Shown: one piece after another, positions 16,172-26,200 of the stretch | Layout: each line of letters begins with the position of its first letter | How positions within the stretch are numbered: position 1 is the first letter of the stretch | NCBI GenBank assembly: GCA_964562425.1 | Contig: CAZLTJ010000013.1 | Coordinates: forward strand, 1 to 35,683 | DNA from: JAUWMV01 sp964562425 | GTDB taxonomy: Bacteria > UBP14 > UBA6098 > B30-G16 | Direction of reading: 5' to 3' | DNA length: 35,683 bases | The notes under the pieces: generated by a model | The model's database searches: none | Seen by the model: only the letters and a program-made list of their open reading frames with translations | What the model was told of the DNA's origin: nothing | Program-made: the position numbers and the translations under genes

Positions 16172-17490
16172 GTAAAAATTGGCTGGGTATTTTGAATAAA
16201 TATAAATTAATAGTATTAGTCACCTTAGTTACATTAATTTCATTCTTCGCTGGCTGTGCTGGTCGAGGTAAGAAATTATTCATTTTTTCACCCATAGAAA
16301 TTGCCGAACACAAAACAACGGTTAATATTGAGAATTTCCCCGAGATTATCGAATTCTCGTTCTGCAGTTCTAGCTTCAACCCGAATATAGCTGAACTCAC
16401 TGAAACTGTTGAGGATCGAGTTGATAAAATACCTTTTATAGCTTTTAAAGCCATTCCTGAAACATTGGGTGTATTAATCTTTATTGAGGATTACAGTGGC
16501 AGCATGTTAGATAGGGCTGACGAAGCTGACAGATTAATCTCCAAGACAGCAAACGAATTCCCATCGTTGCAAGTGGGAATTGTAAGAATTGGTAAAAAAG
16601 CAATCTGGGCATTAAGACCAACTTTGGGAAAGGAATTTATTAACCTGGAGTTATCTAAATTACCAAAACCACCACCAAATGGTACATCCTTAGCAAGAGG
16701 GATTTTTACGGCATTAGATTCACTTCCTGGGCAGGTAGGAGCTTTAGTCATTATCTCCGATGCCAGTGCCGATCACGGTTTTAGACTCGAAGATGCATTG
16801 CATACAGCCAATCTCAGAGAAATTCCTATAGTTGTGGTTCAACTTCAAGGCGAAAGAAACGAAGTATTAGATACTATTGTAAATCGAGTTGATGGATTTT
16901 ATCTTCACAGCAGTGATCCTTATGATCTCAATGAGGTTCTCTCCGGTGGCTGGAAAGTTGTATATATGCCACAGGTTATCGATACGAATGGTGCAGAACA
17001 TAATATTGTACTGAGATGGGGTTCTAAGAAGAAAATCGGGAAATATACAGCCCCAGGTACACCTAAACCGAAACTGGTCGTTATTGAAGAAAAAATTTCT
17101 AAACCTATAATTGAACCGATTGTGATAGAGGGAATCCGAGTGCCTTTTATGATCGAGAATAATGCAAGACTTCTAAAACAAGCTAAAACATTGCTTGATT
17201 CTTTTATCGATGCACTGCCAAAATCGGAATTCCCGCTTATGATAAAAATCGAAGGATATACATGCGATATTGGCAATGCAGCGTATAATCTCGATCTATC
17301 TTTTAGGCGAGCGAAGATTGTTGCAAATTATATGAGGAGAAATTCCAAGATTACTCTTAATTTCGAGATCTTGGGACACGGTGAAAACGATCCATTAGTG
17401 CTGAACAATTCTAAACAAAATCGACAAATTAACAGACGTGTCGAAATAAGACTAATATATAATGTCGAATTATCTGAACAAAAACCTTAA
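16168..17490 (+). CDS. lipoprotein with vWA domain and OmpA peptidoglycan-binding domain
   Basis: A 440-residue lipoprotein. The N-terminal hydrophobic helix ends in the lipobox FAGC (27-30), so Cys30 should be lipidated. A von Willebrand A domain (about 100-270) carries an intact metal site D108-Y-S110-G-S112, followed by PPNGTSLARGIFTALD with the conserved Thr, and VIISDASAD. A linker rich in Pro and Lys leads to an OmpA-like domain (about 325-435). Its YTCDIGNAAYNLDLSFRRA has the diaminopimelate-binding Asp, and NRRVEIRL has the binding Arg. It should therefore sit in the outer membrane, bind peptidoglycan, and present a metal-dependent binding domain. Its start overlaps the stop of the upstream pseudogene (ATGA). 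Confidence 0.85.
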   Translation: MSKNWLGILNKYKLIVLVTLVTLISFFAGCAGRGKKLFIFSPIEIAEHKTTVNIENFPEIIEFSFCSSSFNPNIAELTETVEDRVDKIPFIAFKAIPETLGVLIFIEDYSGSMLDRADEADRLISKTANEFPSLQVGIVRIGKKAIWALRPTLGKEFINLELSKLPKPPPNGTSLARGIFTALDSLPGQVGALVIISDASADHGFRLEDALHTANLREIPIVVVQLQGERNEVLDTIVNRVDGFYLHSSDPYDLNEVLSGGWKVVYMPQVIDTNGAEHNIVLRWGSKKKIGKYTAPGTPKPKLVVIEEKISKPIIEPIVIEGIRVPFMIENNARLLKQAKTLLDSFIDALPKSEFPLMIKIEGYTCDIGNAAYNLDLSFRRAKIVANYMRRNSKITLNFEILGHGENDPLVLNNSKQNRQINRRVEIRLIYNVELSEQKP

Positions 17491-17493
17491 TTA

Positions 17494-17705
17494 CTTGCAG
17501 TAATTACTAATTATGCTTTAGGTACAGTAGGAATCGGACTTGTAATAAGTTTCTGTTTGCAGAATTTCTTGGTCTCGCAGCCGGAAGACCTGTTGTTCCG
17601 GGATATATAGCTCTTTTCTGGGATAGACCGCTTTGTTGTTTTTTTATTGTGCATTTGTATTTTTATTTGTTAGATTCGATCTCAGGAAATGTATTTCAAA
17701 GTTAA
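17494..17705 (+). pseudogene. remnant of a pgsC/capC-like gene (poly-gamma-glutamate synthesis)
   Basis: Between two intact genes the DNA encodes, in one frame, ALGTVGIGLVIS (17515-17550). After a frameshift near 17551-17556 it encodes FAEFLGLAAGRPVVPGYI and then ALFWDRPL, before running to a stop at 17703-17705. This matches, from memory, the N-terminus of PgsC/CapC (LSLIFAEKTGI..., VVPGYLGLVFNQP), a membrane subunit of the poly-gamma-glutamate synthase. PgsC has about 150 residues; only the first third or so is recognisable here and no start codon in frame is clear. No pgsB or pgsA is in the window. The identification is by eye. Confidence 0.6.
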
Positions 17706-17717
17706 GAGGTAAATTAG

Positions 17718-18326
17718 TTGATAAGAATTAAGATTTTGACAGTATTAATAATTACTTCTGCTTTTTATGTATATTCTATAAAACTTGACAAATATAAAAT
17801 AGACAATACAAAATGCATTGGATGTCTCCAGTGTATCTCTATATGCCCTGTAGATGCAATTTCCCAGGAAAATGGAAAAGTAATTATCGATGAAGAAAAA
17901 TGTATAGGTTGCGGATTATGTGTAAAAAGATGTCCCGTTAATGCAATCACACATTATGTTGTTTTCAAGGAAACACAAAACAATCGTATTACTAAAGAGC
18001 AACCAATGGATGATAAGAAAATTCCAAGAGCATTAGATACTTCCTCAAGTATAGCACCTGCTGAAAAAGGTGAAATCCTCAAACCGTCTTACGACACAAC
18101 AAATCGAATTAAACCGGACAAGACTAGGGAAAAAACCTCCAAGGCTAAGGCATTCGTGATTGCTAAGGAATGTATAGGATGCGGATTGTGCGTCAAATCA
18201 TGTCCCGCAGGTGCAATCAAAATGATCAAAGGAAAAGCTGTAATAGATCCTGACAAATGCATTTCCTGCGGTGAATGCATTAAGAACTGCCCAGTTAATG
18301 CGATTGAATGGAAAGAAATAGATTAG
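17718..18326 (+). CDS. four-[4Fe-4S] ferredoxin-type protein with N-terminal hydrophobic segment
   Basis: A 202-residue iron-sulfur protein with four CxxCxxCxxxCP motifs in two pairs. The first pair is CIGCLQCISICP and CIGCGLCVKRCP; the second is CIGCGLCVKSCP and CISCGECIKNCP. Each pair is a bacterial-type 2[4Fe-4S] ferredoxin module. They are joined by a linker of about 70 residues rich in Lys, Thr, Ser and Pro. The N-terminus (MIRIKILTVLIITSAFYVYS) is hydrophobic and looks like a signal peptide or membrane anchor, which is unusual for a ferredoxin. The start is TTG with AAGAGG upstream; an alternative TTG lies six codons further in. It is convergent with ptsI, 18 bp away. Electron partners are unknown. 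Confidence 0.85.
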   Translation: MIRIKILTVLIITSAFYVYSIKLDKYKIDNTKCIGCLQCISICPVDAISQENGKVIIDEEKCIGCGLCVKRCPVNAITHYVVFKETQNNRITKEQPMDDKKIPRALDTSSSIAPAEKGEILKPSYDTTNRIKPDKTREKTSKAKAFVIAKECIGCGLCVKSCPAGAIKMIKGKAVIDPDKCISCGECIKNCPVNAIEWKEID

Positions 18327-18344
18327 ATACTTCAACAACAATAT

Positions 18345-20138
18345 TTATTGGCTATTATGTTTCACCGTTTCTAATTCCATTATTTCTGGAGGTAAATAAC
18401 CAGAAACCTCTTTAGTTAAGTAGTCAAGGACCTCATCCTGAGTTGAGAAGGATAGGACATTTTCTGCAAGAATTTTGGCTTTTGAGTATGGGAATCTATT
18501 AATTATCGTTTTAACTAACGGAACACGAGATGGGACAACAGAAAATTCATCGAGGTCCATACCCAAAAGCAACGGTACAGCTAAAACCTCACCAGCTAAC
18601 TCACCACACATACCCACCCATATTCCCTTGAAATGAGCAGCATCAATTGCGAATTTTACTAACTTAAGAACTGCAGGCTGAAAACTCTGATATATATGAG
18701 CCACGCGGGGATTACCTCGGTCAGCTGCGAGTGTATATTGAATTAAATCGTTGGTTCCTATAGAGAAAAAATCACTCAATTCCGCCAGATCTCTGGCAAG
18801 AATTGCTGCGGAAGGAACCTCGATCATAATTCCAATCTCTATTTTATCATTAAATGGAATATTGTGTTCCCTAAGCTCACTCTTTGCTTCTTCCACAATA
18901 CTCAACGCTTGCCGCATCTCCTCGGGAACTGAAATCATTGGAAACATGATCTTAATATTACCGTAATAGCTGGCTCTGAGGAGAGCTTTCAAGTGAGTTT
19001 TAAATATATCGGGGAATTCAAGACCAATTCTTATTGCTCTCCAACCAAGAAATGGATTAGGCTCGTAATGCATAGAGCCAATTGTTTTAGCAAATTTATC
19101 GCCACCAATGTCAAATGTCCTAATTATAGCAGATTCCGGTTTTATCTGTTCAGCGATCTTTTTATACACAGAGAACTGTTCATCCTCCTCAGGAAATCTG
19201 TCTCTATCCATAAACAAAAGCTCAGTTCGGAAAAGACCGATTCCTGCTGCACCAAAATGCTTTGCTAATGGAACTTCCTCTACTAATTCCATATTTGCAG
19301 CAATACTCACATTTCGTCCATCTGGGGTTCGAGATTCTTGATCACTAGTTCTCAGTATAATTTCCCGGTGTTTCTCAAATATTTCTCCAAGACGACGATA
19401 CTCAATCAGTTGTCTTTTATCTGGATTAACAATTATAACACCCTTTAATGAGTCAATAATTAACATATCACCGTCTTTGACAACATTCGTTATGTCATCA
19501 ATTCCAAGAACTCCAGGAAGTTCCATGGTTCGACTCATAATCGCCATGTGGGATGTGAATCCTCCTGTTTCAGTAGCAAGACCGACATATTTGCTTCCAA
19601 AAAGATGTGCAGTTTCTGACGGCGCAAGCTGATCAATCACTAGAACCGAATCATCCTCAGGCATTTGAATAATTTGATGTTTTAGACCAAGCAGAATTGA
19701 AAGTATCCTGCTTTTAACATCCTTAAAATCTTGAACTCGCTCTTTAAAAACGGGGTTTTCTTTTAAACCTAATGAATCAATAGCACTGTTTATTACGACT
19801 TCAAATGCGTGTTCTGCATTGACTTCCTTAACAGCAATGAGTTTTTCTGTTTCATCGATTAAACAAGGATCACCTACAACGTGCACTTGAGCCTCAATAA
19901 CACCAGCAGCATCCTCTCCCATTGTCTTTGCAATAGCCGACCGAATTCTTAAAAGTTGCTCTTTAGCAATATTTAGAGATCCTCTAAAACGTTGAATCTC
20001 TCCTTCAACTTCATGTTGTTCTATGGTTAAAACAGGGACGGTGAGTTCTCCCCTATGAATAATAATGGCTTTAGCAATTGCAATACCACTACCAGTGCCA
20101 ATCCCTTTTAGTGTAATACTGTTCTTATTCTCTCCCAT
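18345..20138 (-). CDS. ptsI: phosphoenolpyruvate-protein phosphotransferase (PTS enzyme I)
   Basis: Enzyme I takes phosphate from phosphoenolpyruvate on a His and passes it to HPr. The 597-residue protein has LKGIGTGSGIAIAKA at the start and the active-site His in ETGGFTSHMAIMSR (His197, counted from the ATG at 20138). The C-terminal PEP-binding barrel has GIGLFRTELLFMDRDRFP, FDIGGDKF, SDFFSIGTNDLIQY and the catalytic Cys in GMCGELAGE. A GTG at 20156 would add six residues; neither start has a good ribosome binding site, and 20138 fits the family better. No HPr, EII or HPr kinase gene is in view. It lies 90 bp downstream of the giant surface-protein gene. Confidence 0.95.
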   Translation of the reverse strand: MGENKNSITLKGIGTGSGIAIAKAIIIHRGELTVPVLTIEQHEVEGEIQRFRGSLNIAKEQLLRIRSAIAKTMGEDAAGVIEAQVHVVGDPCLIDETEKLIAVKEVNAEHAFEVVINSAIDSLGLKENPVFKERVQDFKDVKSRILSILLGLKHQIIQMPEDDSVLVIDQLAPSETAHLFGSKYVGLATETGGFTSHMAIMSRTMELPGVLGIDDITNVVKDGDMLIIDSLKGVIIVNPDKRQLIEYRRLGEIFEKHREIILRTSDQESRTPDGRNVSIAANMELVEEVPLAKHFGAAGIGLFRTELLFMDRDRFPEEDEQFSVYKKIAEQIKPESAIIRTFDIGGDKFAKTIGSMHYEPNPFLGWRAIRIGLEFPDIFKTHLKALLRASYYGNIKIMFPMISVPEEMRQALSIVEEAKSELREHNIPFNDKIEIGIMIEVPSAAILARDLAELSDFFSIGTNDLIQYTLAADRGNPRVAHIYQSFQPAVLKLVKFAIDAAHFKGIWVGMCGELAGEVLAVPLLLGMDLDEFSVVPSRVPLVKTIINRFPYSKAKILAENVLSFSTQDEVLDYLTKEVSGYLPPEIMELETVKHNSQ

Positions 20139-20228
20139 TCCATGGGTATAATACACTACATAGAAAACAATTCAAATGCTTTTCCTTCTGGCCAATCTTT
20201 TATTTTAAACAAAGAATTTGCTTTTTCC

Positions 20229-23200
20229 CTATCTTGCGATCACAACAGAACCTTTACACACAATCTCACCATTGCGAATTATAAGATAGACATACAATCC
20301 AATTGGAAGTGGATTATCATCATTGTCAAAGCCATTCCAGCTAATCTTACTGTAATCTTCATAAGAATAAACATTGCCTATTGAACCTTCATAAACTAAG
20401 CTTCCTTGAATATTATAAATTTCTATAGTGGCAGATTTTCCAAACATCTCTGGGAAATTGAAAATAGTTATATCGTTTATTCCGTCTGCATTAGGAGTGA
20501 AAGGATTCGGCTCAGCAGTACAGGCTGTATACGGTAAAACCCAGAACCAATATATCGCTTCCCCACAATTTGCATCGCAATAATCAGGCATATCACAAGC
20601 ATAAATATTAATCCAAACTGTATCCCCAGAAGCATACACAATGCTTGCATCACCGGGTGAAAATTCGACAGTCCAACCACTATCTGATGGATTTATGATT
20701 ACATCTCTTTCCCCACCATAAACCTCCATTACAATTGAAGAAGTATCGATACCTGAAAGCCTATCAATAGTGGAAATAAGAACAGACTGAACACTGCTTC
20801 GAACCATTGTAGCATTTGGAGGTATAATCATCCCAAACTCTGGTGGAGATAAATCCACGATAAACCACCAACAATCCAATGAGGACAAATCATTTCCGAG
20901 ATTATCTAATGCATGTATTAGACAAACATGGACAGTCTCAGCATCTGCAAAAGGTGACAAAGGTTCATAAAAAACAGTATCCCCTAAATAAGATAACTCA
21001 CCATCCTCAATGCTATACATCTCATCGTTAACCGTTATAACGACAGAATTCAGATTTAAACCATCTGGATCACTAAATAGAATAGCTATAACTTGATCGT
21101 TGCAGGCTGTTCTTGTACCGTTTTCTGGGTACACGATTTGCCCTATAGGTCCTCCGGCAGCAATGCAGAAATAAAATGCAACCGAGGAATCATTAGGTTC
21201 GCAGAAACCTGGTGTCGGTGAATCGTATGCAAATAATGTGCAATAAACACAATATCCTCCATTCCAAGCAAGTCCTGCTGCTTCCGAGTCAAAAATTAGC
21301 TTCGATAATGAATCAATCTTTGTCAATCCAAGATCACTCAATCGGAATCTATTTCCCTCGATGGAGAGCATAATAGAGGAATCATCTATCCCAGAAATTA
21401 CATCCTCAATGAGCATCGATATAACAGGTGTCGTTGTTCTGACGCTTTCGTCATCAGCTGGGTTAAGATCCCATAGCAGAAAAGATGATAAATCAATAAC
21501 AAAAGTAATGCATACAGGAATATCTAATGCGTTCCCAATTGTATCTTTAGCTTCAATAACACATACTGTTAGCGTTTCTCCGTCGTCAAATTGCGGCTCA
21601 GGATGTAATGCCAACTTATTATCCGCTGAATGCCAAACAAGACCAGCAAATTCCCCCACTCTAAGCGTTTCAAGTGTTCTTCGATTCCCTTCTAATGTTA
21701 CAACCAGCGAAGAATCAATAATCCCTTGATCTTGTGGATCAATTACCTCGAATATGACAGAGTCATTAGGACATGCAGAAATCACAAAAATGTCTGGTCG
21801 TATTGGTATTGCGATAGGTGAACTGTTTTCCATATAGAATTTGAAACATGAGTCCAACTCGTTTGGTGGACAAACATCAGGTGAATCATATGCCTTAACA
21901 CAAACTATTACTGTGTCACCACCTAACCAATAAATGCCAGTGTCCGTTGTGGAAACACATAGTGAATTACCATCCCAACTAAGTGCAGACGATCCGGAAA
22001 CAAACTCAAAAGTATCAATAGTAACATTAAATAATGTTCCATCGATTCCGGACAACGAATCTATTAATTCAATACAAATTTCTGGTTGAGAGTCCAAAAC
22101 AGTATCTCCAACCTCGGGACTGCTATTCAACATTACAGGCGTAGAAATGTCCATATATAAAACAATACTATCAGTACTTTGCATCGGGTTTGTAATAGAG
22201 TCACTTACTTCGACAGCATGAATACAAATAGTATCTTTATCCTCAAAGAGAACGGTGGGAACAAACCAGAATGTGACTGAGTCGTCGAACTCTTCGATTG
22301 AATGAATTTGTGGATCAGCCATTGTGTAAGTTATACAAGTTGAGCAATCTGGTTTACGACAAACCTCGATTATTATCGAATTCATGATAATACCATTCTC
22401 ATCGCTGACAATAAACCTAATGCTATCATCTGGGCAAGACACCCAAACCTCGGATGGATGATTAATTGCTACTTGAGGTCCGTTGCCGACGATATAAATC
22501 ATACAGCATGTGTCAAGCACGTTGTTTGGACAAATATCCCCAGCACAATCTACTAAATGCCAGCAAATATTCACGGAATCACCGTTCTCAAATCTAATTC
22601 CAGTGTCGCTGCAGTCGAAAATAAGTCTTCCTCCCGAAAGATCGATTGAGCCATCGTGATAATAAAATACTAATGTGTCGTTTAATGAAACACTCACACT
22701 ATCCAGAATAACCCCGCATCCATCATCCATAAATAATATTGAAACTTCAGGTGAAATGTATGGTATTGTATCGCCACAATCCGGGTCGAAATCGAGGATT
22801 CTTGGTGGCACTTTATCGACTTTGATGAACCATTCTAATGGTGGAATTAACTCGTTATCTACGAAATCGATTGCGTAAAGTCTTACATTTATAGTTCCAC
22901 TCTCAGGGAAAGGTGTTGGAGGTTTATATACTAGAGTATCGTTTTTATAACTCAATCCCGGATCTCCCCATGTAATCGTGTCATCTTCAACGATAAGAAT
23001 AATTCTAACTGTATCCACACCTGCAAGCCCATCATAAAGCCAAATAACGATCGAATCATCCTCGCACGAGTACCATAGATCAGGAGGAATCCATATAGGT
23101 CGTGCCTCAGGAGGATCGCAATCTGTAACCATTACCCAGGTTGTATCCAATATATTCGGTCCACAATATTGAGTACTATCGGAAACTGTTAATCTCACTG

Positions 23201-26200
23201 TTGCAGTGTCGCATGCAGAAAACGAAATGCATGTTGAATCTACATCAATACCGACATGACCCGAAGGTAATAACGAAATGTTTAGACATGGATCTCCAGT
23301 TCTAAAGCTCCAATGTCCTATATCAAGCGTAATTGTAAAGAAATCCACACCGGAAAGTGAATCGAAAATTTCGAAATTAATCTCTGGATGTTTGGAAGCT
23401 ATTGTATCTGAAGCACTGAAAGTTGTACTTAGTATTACAGGAGGAGACCGATCTATGAAATATACCCAGCATAGAGAATCCACCTCGAGCAGACCACCCC
23501 ATTCATCGATGGCACTTCGCAAACATATTCTAACTGTGTCACCATCCTCAAAAACCGTAGGATGGAACACAAGAATTGGGTCGACCCAAGTCAAATATGA
23601 TGACAAAACAGTATAGTTCACACCATCAACTTCGAGAACAATAGTTGTTTCTACAATCGTAGCAAGACTGGTTATCTCAACAATAATGCTGTCAGGTAAA
23701 CATCTTGACCATGTTTCTGGTTCTGGTCGAATTATTGAAGCCATCGGTCCATGGCATGGCGCAGTGAAAAAGATCGGTTCTCTTGTGCTACCGATGAAAA
23801 TTGCTGTATCACTGTAATAATAAACCTCATTTGTATCGGTATATCCTAATGTGCAATGCGGTTGTCTATGATAACATATATTATAACCCTCTACATACCA
23901 TGAATATGTGTCCTCACATACAGTGAGAAATGTAAATTGAGTATCAGTAATCTCACTTGCCATAATCGAGTCATTAACGGTTATGGTATAGTAAATCGGC
24001 TCGCTTCTACCCGGTGAATGCCAATATACAGTTGTGGAACCAGCTCTAATTGTTAGTTCTGGAGTTGGATATATAAGCTCTATATAATCTGAAGGATTAA
24101 ACATGCATCCTACGGGAATATTTACCCAAGAAGTACAACCCATTGCGTCGTTAACATATACTTTAAAACTTGTAGTTGAATCTATTAAAACCGTTGGACT
24201 CGGGTCTGTTGATATAAGCGTACCATGCTCATCAAACCATCTAAAGCCCAATGGTGGTGTTGCACCACCCAAAACGATAAGTTCACCAAGTAGAACACTT
24301 TCACCGGGGCATGCATACAAACCGCTGCATATTCCTACAAAAAGCATGCATTCTCCAACAGGTGTGCGCAGACAGGAATCAAGATAATTAGGACCACAAT
24401 ACTCAGGTGAATCTCCTACAGTAACATATATGTTTACTGTATCTCCCCTTATAAAGTCCACAGTATCAACAGGAATAATTAAAGTATCGCCACTGAATAC
24501 AATATCAGAGGAGTAATAGACTCCCGAACCACCCAGGTGCTCTATAGAAATCTCTACAGTCGTGGTATCAACGCCCGATAGTAAATCTAGAACAACAATT
24601 CTAAGGTTCTCTTCAATCGGGGATATAACAGAATCGGGTTCGTAAATCCCGATAACCGGAGGTGAAAGGTCAACTATAAAATTCCAACATTCTGGAATGT
24701 CTAATGCATTGCCGAATGAATCTGCAACACTTTCAATACACACTGTAACAGTTTCATTATCTGTCCACAAAAAAATCGGTGTGAAAGTTAGAGTATCATT
24801 TTCGAATTTCAATGTTGAATCATCAACTGTATATCTAATGGAATTAACATTCAAGACAATAGAGGAATCATTTACTCCATCCGAATCTGTGAGAGTTACA
24901 AAAATCTGCTGATCTTCGCAGGCTGTCCATGTATCGATATAAGGCTCGATTATTTTTATAATAGGTTCACCACAAGATCTAATTCTGAAATGCCACATTG
25001 GTGATTCAGTATCGCCACAATGATTATGGGAGATAACACGCCATTCATAAGAAGCATTACAATCTACGTCCTCGAGGAAAAATGAGTTTGAATCCAGAAC
25101 AGCAAGGGTTTCCGCGTTGACAATGAGTGTATAATTTTCTGTATAAGCTGCATTTTCCCAGAACAGAAGAGATTCATCAAAACTAATTGTGTCATCCTCT
25201 GCGGGAAGTATTAAAGCTGACATTCCTGGAAGAGGACTTACCCTAATATAGATGCTATCTTCTTTTGTACATCGAGCGCTATCTACAACGAAACAGTAAA
25301 ACCACCGTGAACTTTCTGCTTCAATTGTCAGACTATCTCCATCATGAATTTCTTCTACAATATCAGTATCAGGATCTCTTTCAAACCATTTTATGGTTAT
25401 TGGATATATGCCGTCGGAAATTGAACAAAAAAGGTTAACAATATCACCCTCACATACACGAGTACTACCAAATGCCTCTATGTCTAATTTATCTACTCTC
25501 AAAAGAATGCTATCAACTGCTTCACAACCGGATGAGTTGTTCGTTGCCTTAACCTTAAAATAAGTTGTTGTATTAGGAAAAGCCCAAGTAGAGATACCAC
25601 TATAATGAAGTACTTTATCTCTTGGGGTCCATTCAACAGTATACGGTTGACCAGGAGTAGTAACAACTGCGCTGATAATTGTAGCTGTATGTTCGCATAA
25701 AACAGTATTGTAATAAGCTGTAACATCGATTCCACCTAAATAAGGCAATGTTACACAACTATTAAGCCAAAAAGGTCCCATCGGTGAACTTGACGAAGCA
25801 ATTTGAAAATCGTCAATATAGAAACCATTCATTGTATCTGGATCGGTTGTCAATATCGCAGAACCAAATCTAAATCTTACTCTAAGACTATCTCCTTCTG
25901 TAACAAAACCTAATCTCTTCAAATCCGCTGTTTTCGTATACATCCAATCTCTCGTATCCTTACAATAGCACAATTTCATTTCAAGAGGATTTGATACATC
26001 CACTGTGATATATCCCGTATAAGGCGGAAATATAACACCCGTGGCGAATTGATCCACTTGTTTCCATTCTCCATAATCAACTCTAATCTCTAATACAACT
26101 CCGTCGTACCCCTCAATAAATGCCGTATGGTCTCTAAAGTTAGCCCAATAATAATAGCTTATATACAGTTCAGGGAATCCCCCAATGTATATAGGCTTCG

